Source: Apostichopus parvimensis (lineage: Eukaryota > Echinodermata > Holothuroidea > Aspidochirotida > Stichopodidae). From it: DNA of 24,585 nucleotides. The translations under genes and the position numbers were made by a program. Position 1 is the stretch's first letter, and every line of letters begins with the position of its first letter. Below, piece by piece: positions 9,657-20,550 of this stretch. The stretch is taken from the NCBI GenBank assembly GCA_000934455.1, contig KN892294.1, positions 5,999 to 30,583 of the forward strand, in the 5' to 3' direction. The notes beneath the pieces are model-generated. The model ran no database searches. It was not told the DNA's origin and saw nothing but the letters and a program-made list of their open reading frames with translations.

Positions 9657-12600
9657 ATATTTTAATCTGTACGTTAACCAAACATGGTCAGGTTTATTAT
9701 CGTTCCGGTCACATTAGCCTTTCACACCCATCCCGTTCTTGCCTCACTCTTGAAATGGATCGACTGTCGTTTACCGTAATATATTCATGTTGGAAAACAA
9801 TGACTTCGGATAAATATTCATTTAAATTTGACTTTTGCAAGACAATGTTCATGGTAAGATATTAAGCCACATGTGACCTCAGTATAACCTAAGTAAATGT
9901 AACTTATCCACGCAAACCTCACCCCGTCCCCCTCTCCACCTTCCAGTGCAGTCTTTTCATGATATATGTGATGATGCATATCTTACGCATCAACAATTGA
10001 TCATGACGTCATATATGCTAATGTGTCCGGATTTCCAGCCACCCCCTTCTTTGATGTGTGTTCTGTTTTATTTGTTTATTAATTTAATGATTAGTTATCA
10101 AAACGTTGACTAATTAAACACGTGAAACAAGGAACAATCATTACTCCATCATTGAACTTTGTATCAATCTGATAATATCGCTTGCTAAGGATGAATTGCC
10201 ACAATCTGTCAGCTGTCGGTATACCATAAACCGCGGTGCGATATATCTCTTTTACTGAATACCACGAAATCACATAATGAAGGATGAAAGAAGCCATTTA
10301 TATTACTTCCAGACATCAATATAGGTCAATGTTACGACCTTTAGAAACTGAGTCAAAGAGAGTGAAAACAAGAAAATATTGAAATCTATGTCAAAAACAA
10401 GTATATGAATGAAACCTTTGAATTAACAACATAAAATCATAACATAAAATAGAATCGGATATCGTCATCGATGTATTATACACATTCTCAGCAAATTTAC
10501 ACTTTCGTTTGCGTTTGAGGGTACAGTTTAAGGAAAACCCTGCAGACGGGCGTTACAAAGTGTTACCTAACAAAGGCAGCCAAAAAATGTTAGCATATAT
10601 TGATAAGCATTATGACATTGTCAATACATAGAAACAGACATACGTGGTATCCAATGCAGTTGAGGACGAACGGGGAAGGGAAAGGACATTGTACGGGAGA
10701 AATGAATTCAGTAAGAATATAGAGGCCAGAGGTAACAGTACCATTGATATACCAGTTTATTAACTCATCTTTAATTTATCAAATGAGATTCAATGAGGAA
10801 GTTCATCTCGATTTAAGGTTAACATAATGAAGGGCATCCACAAGGTACACCACCCCCCCCCCACCCGGTCCCATGCGTGCAGATACGTCAATGATCAACA
10901 CAATGGATGTTGACAAGGAGAGATCCTCGTATGGGACGAGGAGTGAATTTCGTTTCTTTAAGAAAAAAAAAACAAGGACAATTTAAAACCGTTAAACTTC
11001 CTGCCTGGAGATGATTCAGATATTGCCCAAAATACGCTTTAATATCAGATAATGGTCACCAGATGCCACATTGAGCAATTTACTTTACGATCATTTTATG
11101 ATACGCTTCTGAATATTTGTAATACGTTGGACGTTTAGAATCTTTCAAAAGGCACACAAGACGTTGAAATTACAAGTTAGTACATAGACTACATGTTACA
11201 TAAAGATAACAATGTTGACAATATATCTCTGATAAGTTTTCTTTTATTACTTCCATTGACGTTACAATATCAATACATATCAATAATTTCATTAATTAGA
11301 TTCTACGATATGAACTTATGATATAGTAACAGATAAACGGGATAAATCGGTTGTGATTGTATCACAATGAGAGACCGGGATCGCCTCAAAGGGAACAAGT
11401 GTGTTTGTTGCAAACATTGTATATTTGTACTTACATGCAGAAATACGGAAGATACCAAAAACAAATACAAAATAAAGGGATAATTATATCCTTGGAAATA
11501 TGTAATATCATAAAAAATACCGCAACGCAGTGATTTCTTCCATATGTATATATATGTTAATCTCTGTGTGTAGTTATGTAAATATATTCAGTTTTGCGTT
11601 ACAGGGCTTGGGTTTAGTGGTAAACGTCATGGCTTCATAACATCCAATTGGGTTAAAGCAAATACGACAAAAACTGAATTACAATGACGAGATCATGAAT
11701 ATTCATTAATCATTAACCAGCATCATTATTAAGAAGTATCAAAATAACGATACAAGAAGATGAAAAATGTGTATGGAGAGCCAATCATTGCATTAAAGGT
11801 TCATGTTAAATATACAGAACATTATCTTCGTTGCTATCATGTTAAAATCTTACTATAATACGTCAATGTCACGTGTTCATATTGTCTTCAAAGAAACACC
11901 ATTAGAGATCATAGTAATGGAACAAAGAACTGGATTAAAAAACAAAACATGTTATTGTTATTAATTTATGTCTAAGACAACGTTTCAGTATAATTTTGAA
12001 TAACACAATCAATGGTATAACGGTAGACAGCCAGTCATTGTTATTATGATAACATTTCACAATATTCTTAAAATATTCACTGGATTACGCGTGAGTAATA
12101 TCAAAGATTAATACATAATATGGAAATAGGAGGAACGAAAGAAAGCAAATAAATCTTGAAAGAAACTAAAATTAATAAATGGTTGAAGTAGGATGCAATC
12201 CAACAATTAATGACTAAAGATAACAATAATTAGAGCAAGTATTAGTTGGTCTTAAAATTGTTATAAATCGAAGAAAAATATCGGAATTTAAAGAAATAAA
12301 GAAGATCTGAAATAAAATGAAACCAGTAGAACCATTTATAAGGCGCCATAAAATAACAATGAAAGAACAAAATGAAGAGTATATACTATACAGAGACGAT
12401 CTTTTCATTTAAGAATTACTTGATATATAAATAAATTATCAGCTTTACTACGCCAAAATTATGTTATGATAAAACAATAACTGTTTAACGTTCTGCTTAT
12501 AAACCTTATAAAAAGAGACTGCAAATGAAGCAATTATTGAAGACAAAATTAAAAAATTAAAACTTATTCAAAAATACGAGTCTTGTATCTTAACAATAAT

Positions 12601-12660
12601 TCAAGAATCGGTACCTCCAAAATCAAAATTTCATGCGTAAGTGACCTAAAGTGACTTGCT
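9657..12660. other. Non-coding AT-rich stretch
   Basis: No gene recognised. It contains a TGACGTCA at 10004-10011, a poly-C run near 10852-10861, a weakly tRNA-like patch near 11603-11657, and an A-rich plus strand from about 12100 to 12600 that produces a spurious hydrophobic frame on the minus strand. Confidence 0.45.
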
Positions 12661-13489
12661 CGTCGATAACTTACCTATCATATAATAGTAAATATAATCG
12701 ATAGCCTACCTATCACGTAATATTAAAATGATCGATAGCTTACATATCACATAATATTAAAATGATAGATAGATTACCTATCACATAATATTACGATGAT
12801 CGATATTTAATATGATCGATAATTTACGTATCAAAACATTATAAAATGATCAGTAACTTACATATCACATAATAATAAATATGTTCATTTGCTTACCTAT
12901 CACATCATATTAAAATGATCGATAGCTAACCTATCACATCATATTAAAATGATCGATAGCTTACATATCACATAATATTTAACATGATCAATTGCTTACC
13001 TATCACATAACATTACAATGATCGATAGATTACCTACCATATAATATTAAATATGATCGATTGCTTTTCTATCACATATTATTAAAATGATCGATAACTT
13101 ACCTAGCACATGATATGAAAATGATCGCTAGCTAACCTATCATGTAATATTAAATATGATCGATAGCTTACCTATCACATAGTATTAAAATGATCAAGAG
13201 CTTACCTATTACATAATATTAAAATGATCGATAGTTACATATCACATAATATTGATAGCTTACCTATCACATGATAGTACAATGATCGATAGCTTACCTT
13301 TCACATGATAGTACAATGATCGAGAGCTTACCTATTACATACTATGATAGTGATCGATAGCTTAGCTATCACATAATAGTAAATATGATCGATAGTTTAC
13401 CTATCACTTCATAGTAAATATGATCAATAGCTAACCTATCACATAATATTACAATGATCGATAGTTTACCTAACAAATACTATTTAAAT
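12661..13489 (+). repeat. Minisatellite, about 25 copies of a 34-35 bp unit
   Basis: A head-to-tail array with approximate unit GATCGATAGCTTACCTATCA followed by CATAATATTAAAAT. Most copies are 34 or 35 bases; one near 12799 is cut to about 16 and two near 13220-13280 are shortened. Copies differ by scattered substitutions, and variants such as ATCACATCATATT or ATGATAGTACAAT are shared by neighbouring copies, as expected from local duplication. The unit contains ATCGAT and a small dyad (GATAG-CTTAC-CTATC). On the minus strand most copies read GATAGGTAAGC, which resembles a splice donor. No interspersed unique spacers exist, so it is not a CRISPR array. Function unknown. Confidence 0.95.
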
Positions 13490-14237
13490 GATTGTTGGGT
13501 TTGATTCTCCTTTAGTCTCACAAACAAATAAACACTTTAAAAGATTCATTAAAATGAATAAAAGGAAATAATAAAAATTAAAAATGAAACACAGAGAGCA
13601 TAACACTGTATTAATGTTTACTTAATGTACAGAACATTATCAGCGTTATGATCATATTCAATATTGTTAAATTTTGTAAGCTCACATGATTGTATGGTCT
13701 TAACAGACAAGGCTTTATTGAGGACTATATAACAACGGAAGGTAAATAAAGACGATAAAATACTAACAAGAGTCCAACGGTCACTATGGTTACTTGAATA
13801 GTGCAATAATAAAGTGTAGTAACCATCATCCAAATATCATAATATTTATGCCAACATGTACCAGCTATTAACCAACAACTGTATAACAAGTCTGGCTACA
13901 ATCTGAATTCAGGTTGCGGAGTTATTTTAATTTAAAACTCCTTAGGTTTGATCCAATAATCTCATTAATATTCATAAGGTCAACGCCAAAACAATAGGGC
14001 ACACTTTCTCACTAAAATACATCTACATAAAGCAAGTATGAAAATTATCCATTACTCCGTTGGAAATATACATCCAATATTTCTTTTCCAAAATGAGGAT
14101 TCAATAAAATATGAATATACTACAGTCATTTGGGTATTAATATCTTCAAATCCCCAAAAGCAAAGTTGTAACCCTATACAATCCAGTCATATCAAGAAAA
14201 TTAAACATAGGAATAAACAGAACATTTGCTATCAGTG
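13490..14237. other. Non-coding stretch
   Basis: AT-rich DNA after the minisatellite. No gene or repeat that I can support was seen. Confidence 0.4.
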
Positions 14238-14325
14238 TGCTGTAACTATGACGTCACACCTGTTTGCTTCAAGTTCACTTATATTACAAATTGTGACAAT
14301 TTCAGCCATCGATATCTCAAAAATG
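14238..14325 (+). repeat. Dispersed repeat, copy 2 (partner at 4438)
   Basis: It matches the segment at 4438-4515 over roughly 70 bases with substitutions and small indels. This copy carries an intact TGACGTCA (14249-14256). An open frame of 105 codons on the plus strand (14038-14355) runs through it but has no recognisable domain and is treated as spurious. Confidence 0.5.
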
Positions 14326-15480
14326 CAAGATAGGAATTCGATGCTTATTATATGATTATTCAAATAAATTTTCCCCTGAGCTATCCTTTTAAGATTTGTC
14401 ACGTCATCCTATTGTCTTCATGTTAAGAACGATAAAACATTGGAACAGAAAGAAATGAAGAAATGCTGGCTTAGAACAAACATATCAGAGATATTAATTA
14501 ATATCACCTTTAGGTTCTCGTAGATCGATTTTAATAACACACTGGTATTGTAGATAACTAATGTATGTCATTTAGTCTTTACATTGACACAATTAATGTG
14601 GCTCTACTCTTGTTAGATTTAATACATTACGTAATCGATACGTCACAGTTTAATTCAAAATTAGTAAAAGTAGGAACGAAGAAAACCACAGAAAAGTTGA
14701 ATCACGCAATCCTAGTTACTGAGTGTATGTGGATACAGTATGTACAGATTTTATCCAAAGCATTCCAAACATGTCTGCTGAAAAATAGTTTAGAAGTATT
14801 ACCATAATTAGGCGTTTATTTAATGTTCTAAGTAGTAAAGTGCTTGTCGGGGAATGAGATGGGGGTGGGGATCGAAGATAGGGGTCTGAAGTTGGGATGA
14901 ATCATATCATTACACACAATTGGACCAATGCAGGGTGTTATTCCCTGCCCCGAGGAGTGCATGGAGGCTGAGAACAGGTCACCAGCAATACTTGACCAGG
15001 GACACACGAGTAAGTGAAACCTCTTTCTTCAGTTACGCAAGTAGCAAAGACTTTGTTACATAATCGGGGGAAAAGAAAATTAAAAAAATAATGCACTTTA
15101 CCGTTTAATTCCCATTGTACAATAAGCGCTGGTGGTGGTGACTACTATATAAAATTACTTGGTCACCAATGTAGAGGGTACGTCATTTATCCCCTCCTAC
15201 ACTACCCCCCCCCCCTGCTCATCCACTTACACACACATAGTAAGGTAGGGATGTATAGTCTCATATACTGATGACGTAGTGGTTGATGGATGACGTCATT
15301 AGAAGCTTGATTGGTTCTTAGTAATTTGATGTTGGCTTGAAGAGCAAACACATTTAGAGTTAGAAAAGAAAGTAAATGTGAACAGTAATGTAGGTAATAA
15401 AACGTAATGAATGACTTGTTGTACACTTTACAATACTAAGTAGCCTGTATGGTCATGTAATGTATCGAATCTTTGATTGG
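14326..15480. other. Mostly non-coding stretch with a weak plus-strand exon candidate
   Basis: No firm gene. A GC-richer segment at 14934-15009 is a weak plus-strand exon candidate (see findings). A poly-C run lies near 15207-15217, a TGACGTCA at 15291-15298 and a TGACGTAG shortly before it. A minus-strand open frame around 15202-15426 has no recognisable features. Confidence 0.35.
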
Positions 15481-15542
15481 AGTTCTTTGTAGTATTTGGA
15501 GTTATCAACAGTTTACAAAGTTAACCTAATATCTTGATAGGA
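15481..15542 (+). repeat. Dispersed repeat, copy 1 (partner at 16783)
   Basis: TTTGTAGTATTTGGAG and CAACAGTTTACAA followed by an AACCTAATATCTTGATAGGAT-like tail match the segment at 16783-16845 with a few small gaps. Both copies sit in the TGACGTCA-rich part of the window. Confidence 0.5.
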
Positions 15543-16782
15543 TGGAGTAGGAATCTACTAAATACCCCACCCCCTTCTCCGAATATAAAGAAAACCTAGC
15601 AATAAATTTAAATTATGTACGCTGCCTGTGGTTAACCCCGTCTGAAAGGTGAGTAATGTCGTGCACGAGATTATCATAGTTACACATTCTTTCTAACATG
15701 TACTTCGCTTTTATCTTTTTGTTTTAAATTTCATTGAGCTAAATTCAAAAGACATAAGTAGTCAATTTGTTAATTGTTTCTTCAACTTGATAATCAATGA
15801 CGTCATCATACTCTTTAAGTAGTTGGCGAAAATGAGGGCGCTGTCTCTCAATATAAGATAGATCGTGATCAGTGAAGCATATACATCATATTCAGAAATG
15901 GTCAAAGGATAACATGTATCTCCCCATCGCCTACCTCTCTATTCCCCCGAACGACAGCAACGTGACTTCCAAAACATAAAAAGTTACATTTGTACACTTT
16001 AGCGCACAAAACTAAGTTGTTGAATATGAAGCATATTAAAGGATGACTTTAAGCACAACATTAATGTTGTTATGTTGTAGACCACTGGCATTCAGTCTAG
16101 GTTGCTTTTGCTATAACATTTTGTTTAATTTTGAGACAAGTTACTTTGAACAGCTGAGTTAAAGGTAACTGGACTATATAATATAATACGGAGACAGTTA
16201 TGTCAGTTCATCAAATACAACACAAAACACAATGGGATGAGAGACTTTTATGTCCTCAAATAACATATTAACATTGAAGTACAAACTCTACACGGACAAA
16301 TGTTGTTGAGATCATCTAACTATGCTGTGATTTAAGAACGAAGTTACAAAACTTGATTTTGTTGAGCTATTCAATGTATAAATCACATTATTAACATGAA
16401 TATTTAGGCCTGTACTAAGGGGCTGACGTCATTATCAATTTAGCATTAAAGGAGTTTTCCAGACATTTATCTTATTAAACCAGAAAAGCTGTAGAAACAT
16501 TAATAACACTCCTTTTTTTGTGTACTATAACATTAAAAGACTGAAATTCCGAATAAATTAATCCTTTAAACAAAATGTAAATTGAACAGTAATCTTCAAA
16601 TTTTACTTATTTCTTGGATATGTATTTTACAACTTAATCTCTCTACAAGATCCATTCACAATGAATGTACAATTAACAGTGTTTACGAAGTCACCATGCC
16701 ATTGTCTTGAGAATATAAGCATTTGATGACGTCACAATCATACTGGACTAGTTGCATGTGTATTATACTGGAGCTCTATCTG
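15543..16782. other. Non-coding stretch rich in TGACGTCA
   Basis: No firm gene. It contains TGACGTCA at 15798-15805, 16424-16431 and 16727-16734, each within diverged flanks. The copies at 15798 and 16727 are followed within about 35-60 bases by a GGCGCTGT motif (GAGGGCGCTGTCTCT and CTGGCGCTGTTTGT), which hints at shared ancestry. A weak plus-strand exon candidate lies at 15600-15648. Confidence 0.35.
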
Positions 16783-16845
16783 GCGCTGTTTGTAGTATTT
16801 GGGAGATGTTAACAGTTTACAACCTAAATCTTTATTAGATCCTTC
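16783..16845 (+). repeat. Dispersed repeat, copy 2 (partner at 15481)
   Basis: It contains TTTGTAGTATTTGGGAG and TTAACAGTTTACAA, and aligns with 15481-15542. It overlaps the proposed 3' UTR end of the minus-strand candidate gene, so the poly(A) signal there may come from the repeat. Confidence 0.5.
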
Positions 16846-16933
16846 CTCACTGAAATTACTGCCATCAGTTTGAGGATTGAGTGAATGACGTCACAGTCCT
16901 GCTGATGATTGGCATCGCCAGATGAATATGCAT
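16810..16933 (-). other. Possible 3' UTR exon of the minus-strand candidate gene
   Basis: On the minus strand an acceptor ACATTACAG (AG at 16934-16935) opens a segment that ends near an AATAAA signal (16831-16836). The donor GTAAGT of the exon at 17403-17467 lies about 470 bases upstream on that strand. One frame stays open for about 35 codons (AYSSGDANHQQDCDVIHSIL and on), so a coding role is not excluded, but that frame does not match the phase of the upstream donor. The lower boundary is a guess based on the poly(A) signal. Confidence 0.3.
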
Positions 16934-17402
16934 CTGTAATGTAAAAATAAAATGATATATATTAGTTAATATTGTTATCATATTAAATTATTAGTATAAT
17001 CATGAGGAAGTAATACCTAATGAACCCCCTCCTCCCGGAAAAAGCGTCAGCACCATAACATAACAATTACTTTTACACACTAGCTTAACAAAACACCTCG
17101 ACACGGGAAACAAGCGAACGATGTTTCTGTTAATGGAAGGAACTTATCACTCATTTCCATACATTTAATCAGGGACCAGCTATGTTAATGAAATATATAA
17201 TAAAACCAATTATAGTTGAAGCAAATGATATTAGTGACCAGATAAAATTAGATCATCACAGACATAGGAATACAAATTCTGGTTATTGATAGAGATTATT
17301 TTCAATATATTAAGATTTTACAAATAAAAGTAGCAGACAATCACTGTGAACAAATACAATGTTAAGCACTAAGGTAGAGAGTATTCAGCTGTACTGACTT
17401 AC

Positions 17403-17467
17403 AGTTACTTGAACATTGTCAGGTTGAAATTCTCCAAGCTCAACTGGTAACTCTCCTCATCGAATCC
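17403..17467 (-). CDS. Candidate 3' coding exon, unknown protein
   Basis: Seen: the minus-strand acceptor CTTTTCCCTCTTGTTTAG (AG at 17468-17469) has a good pyrimidine tract. The donor is ACT|GTAAGTC (GT at 17401-17402). In phase 0 it reads GFDEESYQLSLENFNLTMFK and stops with TAA at 17405-17407, two bases before the donor. In phase 2 it reads DSMRRVTS then TGA (17440-17442). Phase 0 matches a direct join to the exon at 21493-21528 or to the 57-base exon at 18703-18759 read in phase 0. Phase 2 matches that exon read in phase 2. No family recognised. Inference only; there is no transcript support here. Confidence 0.4.
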
Positions 17468-18267
17468 CTAAACAAGAGGGAAAAGTATAAGCAAGGAATA
17501 TGTATAAGATAACACAAAAATTAAGACAATGCAGTATACTTAAATGTTGTAAATATTAATTGTATGCAGCCATATAAGAAGTGTTATATCAAAGATAATC
17601 GAATCATAATACAACAAAATAAATTTACTTCTTGTTAAATTCATTTTGCATGTTTTCAAATGTATTGACAATTTTTGTCCTGTATATATTATTTCAGTTA
17701 TCATTTTAGGGATTTCTAACGAGAACATCCTGTGAATATTTTAGTACTGAACATGATATACACATGGAGGCTAAATCCATGAAACCATGGTCACCTATGA
17801 TGTGGTCGCCTTGATTCCATGCTTGAAAAGACTAATTTGTGAAAGTTGGATTCTATGAAGTTCGACTGTTTGATTGAAATAGTGACAATTAGTATATAAA
17901 TAACAAAAATGAATAGTAAATGTCAACAAATATTGACTCATTGCACAAAGATATAATCCTCTCCCAATAAATAAAAGTGATTTATGTGTAAAACCTGATT
18001 ACTGTACAAGAATCAGTTCACTCATCTCCACACCCCATCCTCTTCTCTGCTGGTATAAATAAATGACCTATTCAGGGATTTCCCCTTCATATCACTATGA
18101 CTTAATCACTATAACCCTATGCACTATCACATTATTACCTAGTGAAATGTTCCGTCATGTTTTAACACCAAACCGATTCACACAGAGATTACAGTAATTA
18201 CTATTAATCTTAAAGTTTATAACCACAGTAAAAACTGGATCGTGCTGATAAATCTGATAGATTGGTA
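17468..18267. other. Probable intron sequence
   Basis: AT-rich sequence between candidate exons of the minus-strand gene. A few weak donor-like sites occur (for example near 18134), without matching acceptors. Nothing else was seen. Confidence 0.35.
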
Positions 18268-18384
18268 GCATGTGCTATAAGGATTTCAGTAAGAACTGAG
18301 GATATGTGTAATCCCAACAAATAAACTGGATTTGTTGGGATTACACATATCCTGAGTTCTTACTGTAATCCTCACAGAACATGC
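18268..18384. repeat. Long inverted repeat, 55-bp stem and 7-base loop
   Basis: Arm 18268-18322 and arm 18330-18384 are reverse complements over 55 bases with five mismatches, separated by AAACTGG. The inner 42 bases pair with only two mismatches (GGATATGTGTAATCCCAACA on the left arm pairs exactly near the loop apart from one site). The fold works on both strands. The stem is longer and closer to perfect than a typical animal microRNA precursor, so a miniature foldback element or a hairpin source of small RNAs are both possible. No clear target-site duplication was seen. Confidence 0.9.
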
Positions 18385-18439
18385 AAACGATATAAAAAAC
18401 CAGTCTAGATAACTCGGTTCATTGCCTAAATTTAGAGAT

Positions 18440-18469
18440 GGGGGAGGTGGGGTCGGGGTAGGGGGGGGG
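18440..18469 (+). repeat. G-rich tract, G-quadruplex motif
   Basis: Five G, AGGT, four G, TC, four G, TA, then nine G: four long G-runs with loops of two to four bases, a strong G-quadruplex pattern on the plus strand. It would lie on the non-template strand of the minus-strand candidate gene only if that gene were read the other way, so any effect on transcription is unclear. Confidence 0.7.
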
Positions 18470-18702
18470 AGATTCATACCAATGTTCAGTGGTTCTGAAA
18501 GTGCTGCACTGTATGTGTTCACACGGTGTAAGAGCACGCTTAAAGACCCTGGTCAGAGGCATTGTTGGACCCGGAGACATATTGCCTGCGAAGTCGTAAA
18601 ACTCATGCAATGGCTATTGTTTTATGTACTCCCGGGACCACAATGCGAAAGTAATTCCTCTCACTGTTGTGTAAAAATTATTCGCGATCATAATACACTC
18701 AC

Positions 18703-18759
18703 ATCCTCTTCCGCAACATACGGGCATTTGTGGTTACCATAGTACCAATGTCTGGGAAC
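18703..18759 (-). CDS. Candidate internal exon (57 bases), unknown protein
   Basis: Minus-strand donor GAGGAT|GTGAGT (GT at 18701-18702) is good. The acceptor CTAACAG (AG at 18760-18761) has a poor pyrimidine tract. The length is a multiple of three and two frames are open: VPRHWYYGNHKCPYVAEED (phase 0) and FPDIGTMVTTNARMLRKR (phase 2). Phase 2 continues correctly from the exon at 18929-18966 and into 17403-17467. The region is GC-richer than its surroundings, so it could instead belong to an interspersed repeat. Confidence 0.25.
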
Positions 18760-18814
18760 CTGTTAGTTTGCAGGTTCTAGGCATATTGTAATAGTTAGGC
18801 TTGAGTTCGATTTT

Positions 18815-18820
18815 TTTATT
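18815..18820 (-). terminator. Possible AATAAA poly(A) signal
   Basis: AATAAA on the minus strand lies about 105 bases past the in-frame TAA at 18925-18927. If the exon ending there is not spliced further, this would be the polyadenylation signal of an alternative 3' end. The hexamer is common by chance in AT-rich DNA. Confidence 0.25.
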
Positions 18821-18924
18821 CGAGCTCGATTTTGTTTTGAGAGAGAAATTGGGACATTGAATGAAAGACCATGGTATTACCTTTATGTCAAGAGTAACGA
18901 TTACTAATATTCATGTATTATACC

Positions 18925-18966
18925 TTACATATTTTTGGGGGGCCAAAGAGGATCAAACTCAAAACC
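18925..18966 (-). CDS. Candidate exon of the minus-strand gene, possibly an alternative terminal exon
   Basis: Seen: a very good acceptor TATTTCTTCTTTTTCCAG (AG at 18967-18968). In phase 0 the exon reads GFEFDPLWPPKNM and ends in TAA at 18925-18927. A donor AAATAT|GTAAGG (GT at 18927-18928) would instead end the exon at 18929 and pass on in phase 2. Both uses are consistent with the neighbouring candidate exons: a short alternative C-terminus followed by the AATAAA at 18815, or splicing to 18703-18759. It starts GF(D/E), as does the exon at 17467. Unknown family. Confidence 0.4.
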   Translation of the reverse strand, partial: GFEFDPLWPPKNM

Positions 18967-18968
18967 CT

Positions 18969-20550
18969 GGAAAAAGAAGAAATATAACTCAGAATCCGTT
19001 CTTATAAGACCTTGATAATTTTTTCCAAATATGCTATTAGATTTATCAACAGAAAAGTAAAGTCAGCTAGCAGGCTAGTGGCAGTGCCTACCACAAACTA
19101 AACTTTAAAATGATGCTGAATATGTATGTTGTATACATGAGGAAAGAGTCGGAGATTCCATAAACGTGGTACCGAAAATAGGGAAACAAAATGGAATAAT
19201 GAGACGTCTAACATAGTTTTGCTAACAGCGAGATATCAAATAATTGAAAATTTTAGGAAATAAGAACTTGAAGCAGGTTGATGTCACGTGTTGCAACTTA
19301 TTTGACAGATTTGTTTTAATTGCTCATTTTCGCTCTACTTGTTTTTACCTTAAAATGGACATGAATCCAACGTTCCCCATAGGAGTTTCAAAAATAATAA
19401 TAATAAAAAAAAGATGGAAGGTATGTGTATTTATATTATGATGTCTCTATTCTGAAGGGAACTTAATGAATGTCTCATGAAACACGAATTAACTACTTTT
19501 TAGTTCTAACTATACTGTTAGTTTCTCTGTACATTATCAGTGTAACGATTCTTAATTCAAAACGAAAAGCAATACGGACGTTGAGGGGTGAAAACGGCCG
19601 CTGTATATGAACACATTGTTGATGTTTTAGTGACGTTTAATAGACGTCCATGAGGTGCGGGGTGGGGTTGATATACATATGCATCCAACTTTGGATGACA
19701 TATTTTAAATTTTAATTATTCACTAGGACGAATACGCCCTCCCTCGGCCTTCAAACAATGGAACTATACAAGCTGCTATTTTGTCTGCCTTTCAACAGAA
19801 ATACGTCATCACGTCAACTCATCCGTCTTCTGCATGGTGACTATACAAACCCAGTATTCGTTATTACCTCTACGCCTAAACAATACTAGTTGTACGTGTG
19901 AGCTAACTAAACATTAGCAGGGCCTCAGTAATTTAGATATAACATGCCTTGAAAACAGCTCTTATGATAATTCTGCAAAAAGAAGACATAATTTGATACT
20001 AAACATTCATAAGAACATTGTTTGTTAGCTGGACTAGTCAGGTGTCATTACATATAATTACACAAATTTAAGTAAAAAGAAAAACATGACCTTCTGATTT
20101 GGTGTTACGTGCGCCATCTGTTTGTACATGTATGTAGGCAACATGTTTAAAAGTAATGTTTACATTGAATATTTCAAACTGGAGTATTATGTATTTAAAA
20201 ATATATAGAATGATGCCTTATATCTTATTTTGACTAGTATTATATTTGCTGGTTAAATATTTTAAAAATTGACCGATTACACTTTTAAATACTAACAGTA
20301 CTATGGTTGTGCTAATAATCAATCCAGTTTAAGACAACATTCTTCTCTAAAATCAGTTCTGGAATCGCTCTGGACTGACAGGTCAGAATTGATTTGAGCA
20401 TATTGCCCAATTATTGTGTTTATTCTTTTGACTTTTTGTTGGAAATGTTGAGGAGTCACCTCAGATCCACGTATAGGTTCATCTTTATTAAATACCTACG
20501 CCGTTACTATCATGTCAGTTTGGTCTACAGGGACCCTCATTGTAACTTAC
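18969..20550. other. Probable intron sequence
   Basis: AT-rich, without a recognised gene. A strong minus-strand acceptor TTATGTCTTCTTTTTGCAG (AG at 19973-19974) is followed by a short phase-0 frame, NYHKSCFQGMLYLNY, ending in TGA; no good donor follows. This is either another alternative terminal exon or a chance site. Confidence 0.35.

Noticed and set aside
11603-11657. tRNA gene or tRNA-derived SINE
   Set aside because: TTAGTGGTAAACGTCATGGC looks like an A-box and D-arm, but the B-box is degenerate (GGGTTAAAGC) and no acceptor stem pairs; at most an old remnant.
12661-13489. CRISPR array
   Set aside because: Units are directly adjacent with no unique spacers and the DNA is clearly animal-like; it is a minisatellite.
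18422-18742. Plus-strand 106-codon protein, and overlapping minus-strand frames
   Set aside because: The frames begin in a G-rich tract that encodes Gly or Pro runs, overlap on both strands and have no known motif.
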